Of a stretch of 64,000 bases of DNA, positions 28,836-37,027 are shown piece after piece; the stretch's first letter is position 1, and the number at the start of each line of letters is the position of its first letter. The notes beneath the pieces are model-generated. The model did no database searches. It was not told where the DNA came from and saw only the letters and a program-made list of their open reading frames with translations. The stretch is from Sulfitobacter undariae (GTDB taxonomy: Bacteria > Pseudomonadota > Alphaproteobacteria > Rhodobacterales > Rhodobacteraceae), in NCBI RefSeq assembly GCF_014196805.1, contig NZ_JACIEI010000001.1:310001-374000 (forward strand). Reading direction: 5' to 3'. The position numbers and the translations under genes were made by a program.

Positions 28836-29288
28836 TCAGATTGGAAGCTCTAGAGTCGCTTTCTCTGTAGAAATAACGATCGAAGTGCGGAATTTTCGCA
28901 CGGTTTTGTCTGCGAAGAAGAACCGGTGTGTGAAGGTTTCATAGTCTTCAATGTCTTTGGCCACTACGATCATCACAAAATCTACGTCCCCAGCAACACA
29001 ATAAAAATTCATCACCTGTCGATCCTGTCGTGCCTTACGTTTGAAAGCGTTGGTCAGATCCAGCCGGTCGCGTTCCAGCTCCACCGAAACCACCGCCGTA
29101 ATGCCAAACCCCATTTTTTTGGGGTCAACAATAGCAACTTCTTTTTGGATAACGCCATCATCGCGCAAGACCTTTAGCCGTCTTTGAACCGACGCGGTAG
29201 ATGCCCGGATATGGTCCGCCAGCTCTTGTATCGGTGTTCGCGCATTTTGTTGCAACACGGCCAGTAGCTTATAGTCAGACTTATCCAT
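28836..29288 (-). CDS. Lrp/AsnC-family transcriptional regulator
   Basis: Regulator of 150 residues: N-terminal winged HTH (DKSDYKLLAVLQQNARTPIQELADHIRASTASVQRRLKVL) and a C-terminal RAM ligand domain (VVSVELERDR ... CVAGDVDFVMIVVAKDIEDYETF). Family members sense amino acids. It is divergent from azlCD, so it probably controls that pair, as AzlB does in Bacillus. An AT-rich near-palindrome lies in the shared gap. Confidence 0.92.
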   Translation of the reverse strand: MDKSDYKLLAVLQQNARTPIQELADHIRASTASVQRRLKVLRDDGVIQKEVAIVDPKKMGFGITAVVSVELERDRLDLTNAFKRKARQDRQVMNFYCVAGDVDFVMIVVAKDIEDYETFTHRFFFADKTVRKFRTSIVISTEKATLELPI

Positions 29289-29332
29289 GACATACTTCCT
29301 TCTAAATCGGCGGAAAATTGATGTGTTTCGAT

Positions 29333-29354
29333 CACAATATTTGAATATTATGTG
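29333..29354. promoter_or_regulatory. Candidate Lrp operator between lrp and azlC
   Basis: AT-rich imperfect palindrome CACAATATT-TG-AATATTATGTG centred near 29342, in the 100-bp gap between the divergent starts. Lrp proteins favour such AT-rich dyads; assignment rests on position and symmetry. Confidence 0.4.
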
Positions 29355-29390
29355 TATGCTATATCACTTTAGGCCGCTAGTCTGCCCGTC

Positions 29391-30071
29391 ATGAAGCATG
29401 GAGCTATAGCAATTCTTCCTCTCGCTGCTGGTGCAGCCGTTTACGGCTTTGCATTTGGCCTATTGGCTGCTCAAGTCGGGTTCCCGTGGTGGGGCGTTGC
29501 TCTTATGAGTAGCATTGTCCACGCGGGGTCATCCCAGATTGTTGCGGTTGAGCAATTTGCAGGAACATCTGCCGTAGTTGGCGCAGCATTTGCTGGTGCG
29601 GCCCTGAACCTTCGCTACATTGGGATCGTTGCATCGCTATCTGACATTCTAAGCGGTCTGTCTTTACGAATGAAACTGCTGGCCATCCATATCACGGGCG
29701 ATGAAAACTGGGCTTTGACCATGGCGGAACGAGCTAAGAACCCTGCGGTTGGTGCAAGTTTTTTGATCGGTTCGGGGCTTGTGATGATTTCCGTCTGGAC
29801 CGTATCAACAACGCTTGGGGCGGTTGCAGGTTCAACACTTCCGAACCTTGAACAGTTTGGCTTGGGTTTTGCATTTACTGCGGCCTTCATAGCAATGGCG
29901 CGAGGGTTGTGGCGCGGCCCTGCAAATCTCGTTCCGTGGATCATCAGTTTCGCTGTCACAATAGGCGTTGTCACGTTGGGCGCACCAAAGGCTTATGCAA
30001 TCGTCGCAGGAGCCATTTGCGGTCTCGCGGTTTCGCACCTCGTAAGAAGCAAAAAGAAGGTCGTATTATGA
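29391..30071 (+). CDS. azlC: AzlC-family amino-acid exporter large subunit
   Basis: Membrane protein of 226 residues of the AzlC (LIV-E) family, the large subunit of a branched-chain amino acid exporter in characterised systems. Typical parts are the N-terminal ILPLAAGAAVYGFAFGLLA, the SSIVHAGSSQIVAVEQF segment and the NLRYIGIVASLSDIL stretch. Stop overlaps azlD start (ATGA). Confidence 0.88.
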   Translation: MKHGAIAILPLAAGAAVYGFAFGLLAAQVGFPWWGVALMSSIVHAGSSQIVAVEQFAGTSAVVGAAFAGAALNLRYIGIVASLSDILSGLSLRMKLLAIHITGDENWALTMAERAKNPAVGASFLIGSGLVMISVWTVSTTLGAVAGSTLPNLEQFGLGFAFTAAFIAMARGLWRGPANLVPWIISFAVTIGVVTLGAPKAYAIVAGAICGLAVSHLVRSKKKVVL

Positions 30072-30364
30072 CATTTCCGTTTTGGATGTTGATCGTTGTT
30101 CTCGCCGTTGCTGCGTTCACGGTAAGAGTGCTGGGGCTTTTTGCTGGTGATGCGATTAAATCGTCACGGTTGGCATGGATGCTGGATGATTTACCCGGCC
30201 TCATTGTCGTTTCCTTGGTGGCGTCATCACTTGCAGGTCAATCTATAGAAACATGGATCGCCGCTGCCGCTGCGTTAGCAGTGGCATATGTCACCAACCA
30301 TGTAATTTTGACCATGTGTATTGGTGTTGTGGCATATGGCGGACTGGTCTGGTTTGGATTTTAG
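30068..30364 (+). CDS. azlD: AzlD-family exporter small subunit
   Basis: Protein of 98 residues, about three membrane segments, with the AzlD pattern FTVRVLGLFAGDAIKSS near the N terminus and WIAAAAALAVAYVTNHVI. The start at 30068 overlaps the azlC stop; a longer in-frame extension from 29909 lies inside azlC and is not coding. Works with AzlC. Confidence 0.87.
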   Translation: MTFPFWMLIVVLAVAAFTVRVLGLFAGDAIKSSRLAWMLDDLPGLIVVSLVASSLAGQSIETWIAAAAALAVAYVTNHVILTMCIGVVAYGGLVWFGF

Positions 30365-30546
30365 GTCCACCAAAGCTCCATCTTGCTGTCGCTCAGCGGC
30401 GTCCAAACACCCTCCTTTTTGACACGACCGCAAACTATTTCGATTTGCGCTGTCAAAAACCCCGCCCAAAACCCCGATGGTTGAGGAAGATTTCTGACAA
30501 CCACACGGTAGCAAACATTAGCTGCATCGCAGAAATTTGATAATGA

Positions 30547-30774
30547 GGGCTTATTTTGTTGAAAAAGTCGAAAATCTGAAAGGCTCAATTTCTCGCCAGA
30601 TTTGCGCTGATTACAAAAGCCTAACGCACTTGTCGGCGAGCAATCCGGAGACGCGCAACGGGGAGCAGGACGCACTTTCTGCCGACCCCCTCGCCAAAAA
30701 TTCCTAACCCTTCTGTAGCGTCTGGAAAATCTCCAGTCACGCTCCAAAATCGACTTTTTCAACAAAATAGGCTC
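30547..30774. mobile_element. MITE-like element with 25-bp terminal inverted repeats
   Basis: A 228-bp stretch bounded by inverted repeats of 25 bp with 2 mismatches (30547-30571 and 30750-30774), sharing a perfect 20-bp core that ends GTTGAAAAAGTCGA. No transposase inside. It sits in the 540-bp gap after azlD (30365-30906), which otherwise holds no gene I can support; a long - strand frame (30361-30852) spans the element and is rejected. Clear target duplications were not found. Confidence 0.6.
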
Positions 30775-30906
30775 AAACTGGACCTTAGCCGCAATGGGTA
30801 TCAAGGTCCGGTGAGCGGACAAAGTTGCCCTTGGCGTGACGGCCGCATTCATCTAGAGTTGCGGTAATCGGCGCGGTTGAGAATATTCAACAATGAAAGA
30901 GATTGG

Positions 30907-31140
30907 ATGAACAATCATTCTGAAGTTCTGTATGTTCTGAGCATTGCTTTAATTGAAATCAGGGCCACAGGAAACCTAGAAAAGGCACACATCCTTGCTG
31001 ATGTTGTCCACAATGTGCCGACAATGATCTCGGCTGGTAGCTCAGCAGATGAGATTGCCGAAAAGGTCATGCTCAACGCAAAGCGACATGGAGCAGATGA
31101 CTATTTCTCGAAGCTTTTTGAGAAGGCTAAGAAGCAGTAG
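30907..31140 (+). CDS. Small uncharacterised protein
   Basis: Not recognised. From the ATG at 30907 the product has 77 residues (MNNHSEVLYVLSIALIEIRA...), largely helical and soluble, with a conserved-looking KAHILADVVHNVPTMI stretch and a lysine-rich C terminus. An upstream in-frame start at 30877 would add 10 residues. It lies in the accessory segment between the MITE-like element and the second direct repeat. Confidence 0.5.
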   Translation: MNNHSEVLYVLSIALIEIRATGNLEKAHILADVVHNVPTMISAGSSADEIAEKVMLNAKRHGADDYFSKLFEKAKKQ

Positions 31141-31282
31141 GTTTGGGCTCGAAGGAGACCTTCGCTGCATTTTGCACGAACGGCGGCTTTCGGAAAAAGG
31201 TAAATCTATGAGTCGCAAATGGTAAGACTGGTGTGCAGCGCGTTTCACCGATGATTCAAAATCAATGACTTAGCAATCTGAA

Positions 31283-31342
31283 AAATGCAGAACTATGTGT
31301 CGCTCCACACAAATCTGTGAAGCGACACATAGTTCTGCATTT
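31283..31342. repeat. 22-bp perfect inverted repeat at the edge of direct repeat copy 2
   Basis: Arms 31283-31304 and 31321-31342 are exact reverse complements (22 bp, running from AAATGCAG to TCGCT in the left arm) around a 16-nt loop. The right arm is part of direct repeat copy 2, so the left arm is a short inverted duplicate of it. Confidence 0.85.
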
Positions 31343-31616
31343 CGCGACAGAGCTTTTCCTTTTTCGCGACAGAGCTTTTCCTTTTTCGACGCATAGCTTT
31401 GCCTTTGATCGATTAAGGTGATGTCTGACATGTTTTCCCTTTCAAAAGTGGTTTTGAGCAAAGCGCTTCAGCGCGCCTGCCTCTTAAACCTGCTCCCGGC
31501 GAGGGTTGGGGGTAGCAAGTGCAATACAATTCGACAGGGGTGGTGCGGTCCGCAAGCGCAGCAGAGGACACGGCCCTGTCTAATTGTGTTGCAGGCGCGT
31601 GGGGATGATGTCCCTC
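31305..31616. repeat. Direct repeat copy 2
   Basis: Second copy of the sequence that follows tRNA-Arg at 23911-24190, same orientation, with a further weakly similar tail to about 31653. It carries a 22-nt unit duplicated in tandem (31343-31364 and 31365-31386) that is single in copy 1, a short insertion near 31490-31505, and the same internal inverted repeat (31521-31539 with 31574-31592). Confidence 0.85.
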
Positions 31617-31624
31617 AGTTTTTT

Positions 31625-31852
31625 CTAAAGTGGGGCGGGAACCGGACTTTCGCTATGCATTTCCTCGCCCTTCACAGTTGTCTTAAGGCTGCGAAGGACT
31701 TCCGATTTCCCGAATGCGCTCTGATATGCAAAAGGGACATAATATCTCACCTGCCAGTTATATCTGCCCAAGCGTTTGTGACTTTGCATCTTGCGGTAGC
31801 TACCGCCCAGCCCATGACGTTCTTTCCATTGATATGCGCCAACCCGATACAT
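31625..31852 (-). pseudogene. Probable tyrosine-recombinase (integrase) N-terminal remnant
   Basis: The - strand frame reads MYRVGAYQWKERHGLGG and then RYNWQVRYYVPFAYQSAFGK followed by SEVLRSLKTT, resembling the N-terminal arm-binding start of phage-type integrases (W..R..VP...Q..FGK.EV..SLKT). It ends at a stop at 31625, so the catalytic domain is missing. It lies just outside direct repeat copy 2 and reads toward it. The rest of the 31141-31951 gap holds no other supportable gene. Confidence 0.4.
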
Positions 31853-31951
31853 CCACGGTGTGTGGTCTCGACCTACCAGACGGGAAGGGCTAGGTTCGCG
31901 CAGGAACGGGGCGGGTGAGGTCCTGAATGAAGGCTGAAAGATGGAGCAACA

Positions 31952-33343
31952 ATGGCTGGACCGCTGAAGAATTTGCCGCAGATTCAGTCTCTGATAGACG
32001 AGCCTTTGATCTCCTTGATTGTCACGCAATACAGCCACTCAGAGACGGTTGATGCCTTGCGGGCAATCATTGGAGCATTGCGCAGTTCCTTTTTGGCCGA
32101 TGGGGAACTGAGTTTACCTGATTTTTCCAGCGCGGCCTTCGCGGCGTCGGTGGCGGCGCGTGTTGAGTTTGCGCGCAGGCCGTCCCTTCGCGCAGTTATC
32201 AACGCGACGGGGGTCATCATTCACACGAATTTGGGGCGTGCGCCACTGGCACCTTCCGCCATACAAGCGATGCAAGTCACAGCGGAGCTGCCGAGCAACC
32301 TTGAGTTGAATTTGGATACAGGCAAGCGTGGCTCGCGACACGATCATGTTGAGCGCCAGATTTGCAAACTCACCGGTGCGCAGGCCGCTGTCGTTGTGAA
32401 TAACTGCGCAGCAGCTGTACTACTGAGCCTGATGGCGACTGCTTCGGGGCGCAGTGTGATTGCGTCACGGGGAGAGCTGATTGAAATTGGCGGGTCGTTT
32501 CGTCTGCCTGACGTGATTGCACAAAGCGGCTCCGTTTTACGTGAAGTGGGTGCAACAAACAGAACGCGTTTGAGCGATTATGAGGCTGCGATAGATGAAA
32601 CCACAGCGGTTTTGCTGAAGAGTCACACAAGCAATTTCAAAATCGTCGGGTTTACGTCCTCGCCAAAGCGGGAGGAGCTGGCACGGCTTGCGGCCGAAAA
32701 AGGGGTTATTCTGATCGAAGACCTCGGCAGTGGGGTTTTGCTGGATTTGTCGCCTTACGGGTTACAGGATGAACCTGTTGTATCTGACATCCTTAAAGCG
32801 GGTGTGGATCTGGTGATGTTTTCGGGGGACAAATTGCTGGGGGGGCCGCAGGCTGGGATCATCGCAGGCAATCGTGAGATCATTGCACGCCTCAAGTCAC
32901 ATCCGTTGATGCGCGCTGTTCGGATCGACAAGCTGTCGCTCGCGGCACTAGAGGCAACGCTACGGCTATACGCCGCGCCCTTTGATCCATTTGCTCAAAT
33001 CCCTGTTCTTGCCATGTTGTCCGAGGCGGTTGCAGATGTTGAAGGCCGTGCGCAACGGCTTGTCCATGCTTTGGCAGAGGCGCAGTGGGTGCAGGTAGAA
33101 GTACAGCCCAGCATCGCGCATGTTGGCGCTGGGTCTGTGCCAGAGCAGGGGTTGCCCAGTTTTGCCGTGGCTTGCCATGTTGATGGGTATTCCGCTGAAC
33201 AGGTTACTGCAAAATTGCGCGCCTATCAGACCCCGATCATTGGCCGGATTGAACGGGGTCGCGTATTGTTTGACATGCGCACGGTTCGGGAAAGCGAGCT
33301 GAGCATCATCGTAGCGGCGCTGCACCAGATTCAGGACGCATGA
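31952..33343 (+). CDS. selA: L-seryl-tRNA(Sec) selenium transferase
   Basis: PLP enzyme of 463 residues that converts seryl-tRNA(Sec) to selenocysteinyl-tRNA(Sec) using selenophosphate. N-terminal helical domain (LPQIQSLIDEPL), then RAVINATGVIIHTNLGRAPL, the GSRHDHVE segment and the PLP-binding Lys294 in SGDKLLGGPQAG. Full length. Its stop overlaps the selB start, so both are made from one mRNA. First gene of the selenium locus. Confidence 0.97.
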   Translation: MAGPLKNLPQIQSLIDEPLISLIVTQYSHSETVDALRAIIGALRSSFLADGELSLPDFSSAAFAASVAARVEFARRPSLRAVINATGVIIHTNLGRAPLAPSAIQAMQVTAELPSNLELNLDTGKRGSRHDHVERQICKLTGAQAAVVVNNCAAAVLLSLMATASGRSVIASRGELIEIGGSFRLPDVIAQSGSVLREVGATNRTRLSDYEAAIDETTAVLLKSHTSNFKIVGFTSSPKREELARLAAEKGVILIEDLGSGVLLDLSPYGLQDEPVVSDILKAGVDLVMFSGDKLLGGPQAGIIAGNREIIARLKSHPLMRAVRIDKLSLAALEATLRLYAAPFDPFAQIPVLAMLSEAVADVEGRAQRLVHALAEAQWVQVEVQPSIAHVGAGSVPEQGLPSFAVACHVDGYSAEQVTAKLRAYQTPIIGRIERGRVLFDMRTVRESELSIIVAALHQIQDA

Positions 33344-35238
33344 ACAGCTGTTGCATCGTGGTTGTTGGCCATGTGGATCATGGTAAGACGTCTCTTGTTC
33401 GCGCGTTGACGGGAATAGAAACTGATCGCTTGCCAGAGGAAAAGGCACGGGGGCTGTCTATTACCCCCGGCTTTGCGCACCGCAATACAGCAACCAGCGT
33501 GCTAGATTTCATTGACGCGCCTGGACATGAAGACTTCATTCAGGCGATGGTGGCAGGGGCCTCGGGGGCGCAGGCGGCGCTGGTGGTTATTTCGGCCACC
33601 GACAGCATTTGCGCGCAAACGCGTGAGCATCTTGCCATCCTTGAAATTCTAGGGATCACGCAGGGTGTGATTGCTGTGACCAAATCGGATTTGCTACATT
33701 CCGAAGATCATGAAGCACGGCTTGCAGACTTGCGAAATGCAATGTCGGCGACAGCTATGGCACATGCGCCGATGGTGCTGTGCTCAGCGCATAGCAGAGA
33801 GGGGATCGAGACCCTTGATGCGGCGTTGCAAGATTTGGCGTTGGATCGTGATGCGCAAACTGCCGATCATCCACCGATGTTGCCTGTGGACAGGGTGTTC
33901 TCAAAGTCGGGACACGGGACAGTTGTTACCGGTACTTTGCTGGGGGGCGATTTGGCTGTTGGGGCTGGGGTGGTGATACAGCCCCAACAACGCAGTGCCA
34001 CGGTGCGCGGTTTGCAGTGTCGCGGCGCATCAACTGATCTGGTGCGCGCAGGAGAGCGCGTTGCTGTGAATCTGCGCGGCGTTTCCGTGGAGGAGATACA
34101 GCGTGGTTCGGTCATATCTGTCAAAGGTGCAGGGGCTCCGACAACTTGCATCGATGTGCGCATCGAATTGCAGGCAGGCGTGGCAAAAGGATTGCGCCAC
34201 ATGGAGGACGTCCGTGTTTTGTTTGGCACGGCGCATGAAGTGGCCAGCGTCAGGTTGTTCGGCGGTGGCGGAATTGATCCGACGCAGGCGGGGTTTGCAC
34301 AGTTGCGGTTCAAAAAGCCTGTCTTTGGCTATGAAGGGCAACGCGCCGTTCTCAGGCGGTTGTCCCCGTCAGAGACGATGGGAGGCGCGGTGTTTTTGAA
34401 CACACAAGCAAGCCCAACACGGGCGGGCGACAAAACCCGATTAGAGATTTTACAAGCGGTTCACGATGGCTCTGCGTTGGCTATTGCGACAGCCGTTGGT
34501 CGCGCCAATGGCGGTGCGTGCAGCCTTGGCGATCTGGCGCGTTTGGCACGGATGTCGGCCGATGCGGTCCGCAATGATCTGGGTGACGATTTTATGAATC
34601 TGAATGCTGATCAGGTGGCCCCAAAATCGGCCATTCATACGGCTAAGGCCGAATTTTTGGCGGCGCTCATGGCGTATCACGCGAAATACCCGCTGCGGTT
34701 TATGGCCCCCCGTGGGGCAATCGTCTTACGCGGGGTCTGTGATAGTCTGCATGCGCATGTCGAGGCTGTTTTATCCCAAGGGGGTGAAATTCGTCAAAAC
34801 GATACTGGTCTGGCGATGTGTGACCATGATCCGTTTGATAATTTGACTGCGGATCAACAGGCAGATCTCAGGGAGATGGAGGTTGTGTTTCAGGCCGCTG
34901 GCATCGAAACGCTTGCCGCCTCTGAAGCCTTCGATCCTGCCCTTGTTGATGTGCTGTTGGGCATGGGGCGTATTGCCGCGCTCCATAACGTGGCGTTGAA
35001 ACAGAGATTGCTTCTGCACTCGGATACCTTGAATGCCGCTGCCGCCCGTTTGAATGACAGTTTTCCCATGCCTCTTGAATTCACAACCTCACAGGCACGT
35101 ACGGCACTTGGCACCAGTCGCAAGATTATTGTGCCCGTGTTGGAGCATTTCGACAAATGCGGTGTGACGGTACGGCTGGGAAATGCCCGCCAGATGACAG
35201 GGCTGATTCTTGTTTCCCTACCTGCGCTGCCTTGTTAG
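33340..35238 (+). CDS. selB: Selenocysteine-specific elongation factor
   Basis: GTPase of 632 residues delivering Sec-tRNA to UGA codons marked by a SECIS hairpin. G1 GHVDHGKTS is at 10-18, G3 DAPGHEDF and G4 TKSD follow; EF-Tu-like domains 2 and 3 come next and the C-terminal third contains winged-helix repeats that read the SECIS RNA (ending VLEHFDKCGVTVRLGNARQM). ATGA overlap with selA; tRNA-Sec follows 14 bp after the stop. Confidence 0.97.
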   Translation: MNSCCIVVVGHVDHGKTSLVRALTGIETDRLPEEKARGLSITPGFAHRNTATSVLDFIDAPGHEDFIQAMVAGASGAQAALVVISATDSICAQTREHLAILEILGITQGVIAVTKSDLLHSEDHEARLADLRNAMSATAMAHAPMVLCSAHSREGIETLDAALQDLALDRDAQTADHPPMLPVDRVFSKSGHGTVVTGTLLGGDLAVGAGVVIQPQQRSATVRGLQCRGASTDLVRAGERVAVNLRGVSVEEIQRGSVISVKGAGAPTTCIDVRIELQAGVAKGLRHMEDVRVLFGTAHEVASVRLFGGGGIDPTQAGFAQLRFKKPVFGYEGQRAVLRRLSPSETMGGAVFLNTQASPTRAGDKTRLEILQAVHDGSALAIATAVGRANGGACSLGDLARLARMSADAVRNDLGDDFMNLNADQVAPKSAIHTAKAEFLAALMAYHAKYPLRFMAPRGAIVLRGVCDSLHAHVEAVLSQGGEIRQNDTGLAMCDHDPFDNLTADQQADLREMEVVFQAAGIETLAASEAFDPALVDVLLGMGRIAALHNVALKQRLLLHSDTLNAAAARLNDSFPMPLEFTTSQARTALGTSRKIIVPVLEHFDKCGVTVRLGNARQMTGLILVSLPALPC

Positions 35239-35252
35239 GGTCTGCATCATTC

Positions 35253-35347
35253 GGAGGTGACTGGAGTCTGGTGGCTTCCCTGGTCTTCAAAACCATGGAC
35301 GCGTTCTAACGGCGTGTGGTGGGTTCGATTCCCATCCACCTCCGCCA
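35253..35347 (+). tRNA. selC: tRNA-Sec (anticodon UCA)
   Basis: Long tRNA of 92 nt plus encoded CCA. An 8-bp acceptor stem GGAGGTGA-type pairs with CCACCTCC, the anticodon loop CTTCAAA gives UCA, a long variable arm follows (GGACGCGTTCTAACGGCGT region) and the T loop is GGTTCGATTCC. Discriminator G and CCA at 35345-35347. Sits between selB and the thioredoxin-fusion gene. Confidence 0.95.
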
Positions 35348-35413
35348 ATGTTTCGGGGTGGACATTCTACTCCGAGATTTTGCAAGGTGCTCGTGACGTC
35401 GGGGAGGACAGAC

Positions 35414-37003
35414 ATGAGTGACCAGCAACCGCAATTTATGTTGAATGATTTAGCAGGGAATACCCGTAGCTTGTCCACAGGTCGCCCCAGCCTTGTGTGC
35501 TTTGTCAAAGAGGATTGTGAAACCTGCAATACCGCGGCTCCCGTATTGGAAGCGTTCCATAAAGCCTATTCAGATAAAGCTGACGTGATCCTTATTTCGC
35601 AATCCGGCGATGCAAATATGGCTTTTGCTGAACGCCACATCTTGACGGTGCCATTGCTGGATGACCGTTCGTGTAAAACGGCTTTTGCATGGGATATTGA
35701 AAGCGTCCCTTCGGTTTTCTGGATAGACGAGACGGGCAATGTCGTGTCGCGCTTTGAGGGGTTTATCCGCACAGACTGGGAAGCCCTAAGCGCGGATATG
35801 AACCGCCAAACGGCGCTGCCAGCGGCGCAGGTCGCGTGGGAGGATTTACCTGCATGGCGGCCCGGATGCGGCTCTAAACACCTTGATCCGAGTGTCTTTG
35901 ACAAGCTGCAAGCAGAGGCCGAGGGCAGCCCCATCCGCGCCCGCAAAATTGATGTAGCCAGTGGCGATGACGTGGCCGAGTTCATGTTTGACCAAGGGTT
36001 TTCGGATGGCCTGCCATTGGTCCCGCCGACACCGGAACGGGTGCTGCGGATGCTGGGCGGCACGCACCGCGATGCCCAAGAAGTGATTGCGACGGTTCCG
36101 CCGAACATGGGCATCGCCACGATTGAAAAGATCGCGATTAATGCCGTCATGGCTGGATGCAAACCCGAATACTTGCCGGTGGTCATCGCCGGTGTCGAGG
36201 CCGTCTGCACAGATGAGTTCAACATCCACGGCGTCACGGCCACCACAATGGGGGCGGCGCCTGTCATGATCGTCAACGGCCCCATTCGCCATAAAATCGG
36301 TATGGGGATGAAGCTGGGTGCGTTGGGGGCGGGCAACCGTGCAAACGCAACGATTGGCCGTGCTGTGCGGTTGGTGGTGCGTAACGTAGGCGGTGCGACA
36401 ACGGGCGGGGTAGAGCGTTCAACCCTTGGTAATCCGATGAAGTTCACCATGTGTTTTGCCGAGTGGGAAGAACGCTCGCCTTGGCCCGCACTGCATGTGG
36501 AACGCGGGTTTGAGCCAGAAGATTCCGTGGTCACCGTTTTTGCGATGACGGGCGGTCCTGTGCATGTCGTCGATCAGACATCGCGCGCGCCTGATCAGAT
36601 TGCGGGGTCTTTGGGCTTAGGGCTTGAAGGGGTGTTCTTGCCCAAGCTGCGCAACCTTCCTGTGGACGCGCTGCTGGTGGTGTGCCCCGAGCATATCGAC
36701 ACGCTGACCCGTGAAGGTGACTACTCCAAAGACCGTCTGCGTGATCGGATACAAGAGGTTACAACCCGCCCACTAACGGAAATGTTGGTTGATGACAAAT
36801 CTGGCGCAGGCATTTCCGCCGCCGCAGCCGAGGCAATGGGGCCTGAAAAGATGGCGGGTTCTGTACCAAAGTTCGCAGGAAAAGAGTTTATTCATCTTGT
36901 GGTGGCGGGATCGGATGCGGGCAAGTTTTCTTCAGCCTTCCATGGCTGGGCAACGGGGGCTGTTGGATCACAATCAGTTTCCAAAAAGATCGACCTCGGC
37001 TAA
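35414..37003 (+). CDS. Thioredoxin-domain fusion protein linked to the UGSC selenoprotein
   Basis: Protein of 529 residues. Residues about 8-150 look like a thioredoxin/peroxiredoxin fold with a CETC redox motif (Cys35, Cys38 in CFVKEDCETCNTAAP). Residues about 195-520 form a second domain I cannot name: FSDGLPLVPPTPERVLRMLG, VTATTMGAAPVMIVNGP, RNVGGATTGGVERSTLGNP and VFAMTGGPVHVVD are its most conserved-looking parts. The ATG at 35414 follows GGGGAGGACAG; an earlier in-frame ATG (35348) abuts the tRNA-Sec 3' end and is unlikely. The selenoprotein gene starts 24 bp after its stop with a strong ribosome-binding site. A joint redox role is inferred from context. Confidence 0.75.
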   Translation: MSDQQPQFMLNDLAGNTRSLSTGRPSLVCFVKEDCETCNTAAPVLEAFHKAYSDKADVILISQSGDANMAFAERHILTVPLLDDRSCKTAFAWDIESVPSVFWIDETGNVVSRFEGFIRTDWEALSADMNRQTALPAAQVAWEDLPAWRPGCGSKHLDPSVFDKLQAEAEGSPIRARKIDVASGDDVAEFMFDQGFSDGLPLVPPTPERVLRMLGGTHRDAQEVIATVPPNMGIATIEKIAINAVMAGCKPEYLPVVIAGVEAVCTDEFNIHGVTATTMGAAPVMIVNGPIRHKIGMGMKLGALGAGNRANATIGRAVRLVVRNVGGATTGGVERSTLGNPMKFTMCFAEWEERSPWPALHVERGFEPEDSVVTVFAMTGGPVHVVDQTSRAPDQIAGSLGLGLEGVFLPKLRNLPVDALLVVCPEHIDTLTREGDYSKDRLRDRIQEVTTRPLTEMLVDDKSGAGISAAAAEAMGPEKMAGSVPKFAGKEFIHLVVAGSDAGKFSSAFHGWATGAVGSQSVSKKIDLG

Positions 37004-37027
37004 GCTGAGATCAGAAAGGAGGAATGT

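Noticed and set aside
30361-30852. 163-codon - strand frame after azlD
   Set aside because: It spans both ends of the MITE-like element and has unusual composition; no domain recognised.
31418-31918. 166-codon + strand frame in repeat copy 2
   Set aside because: Runs through the repeat, its inverted repeat and antisense to the integrase-like remnant; cysteine-rich, random-looking.
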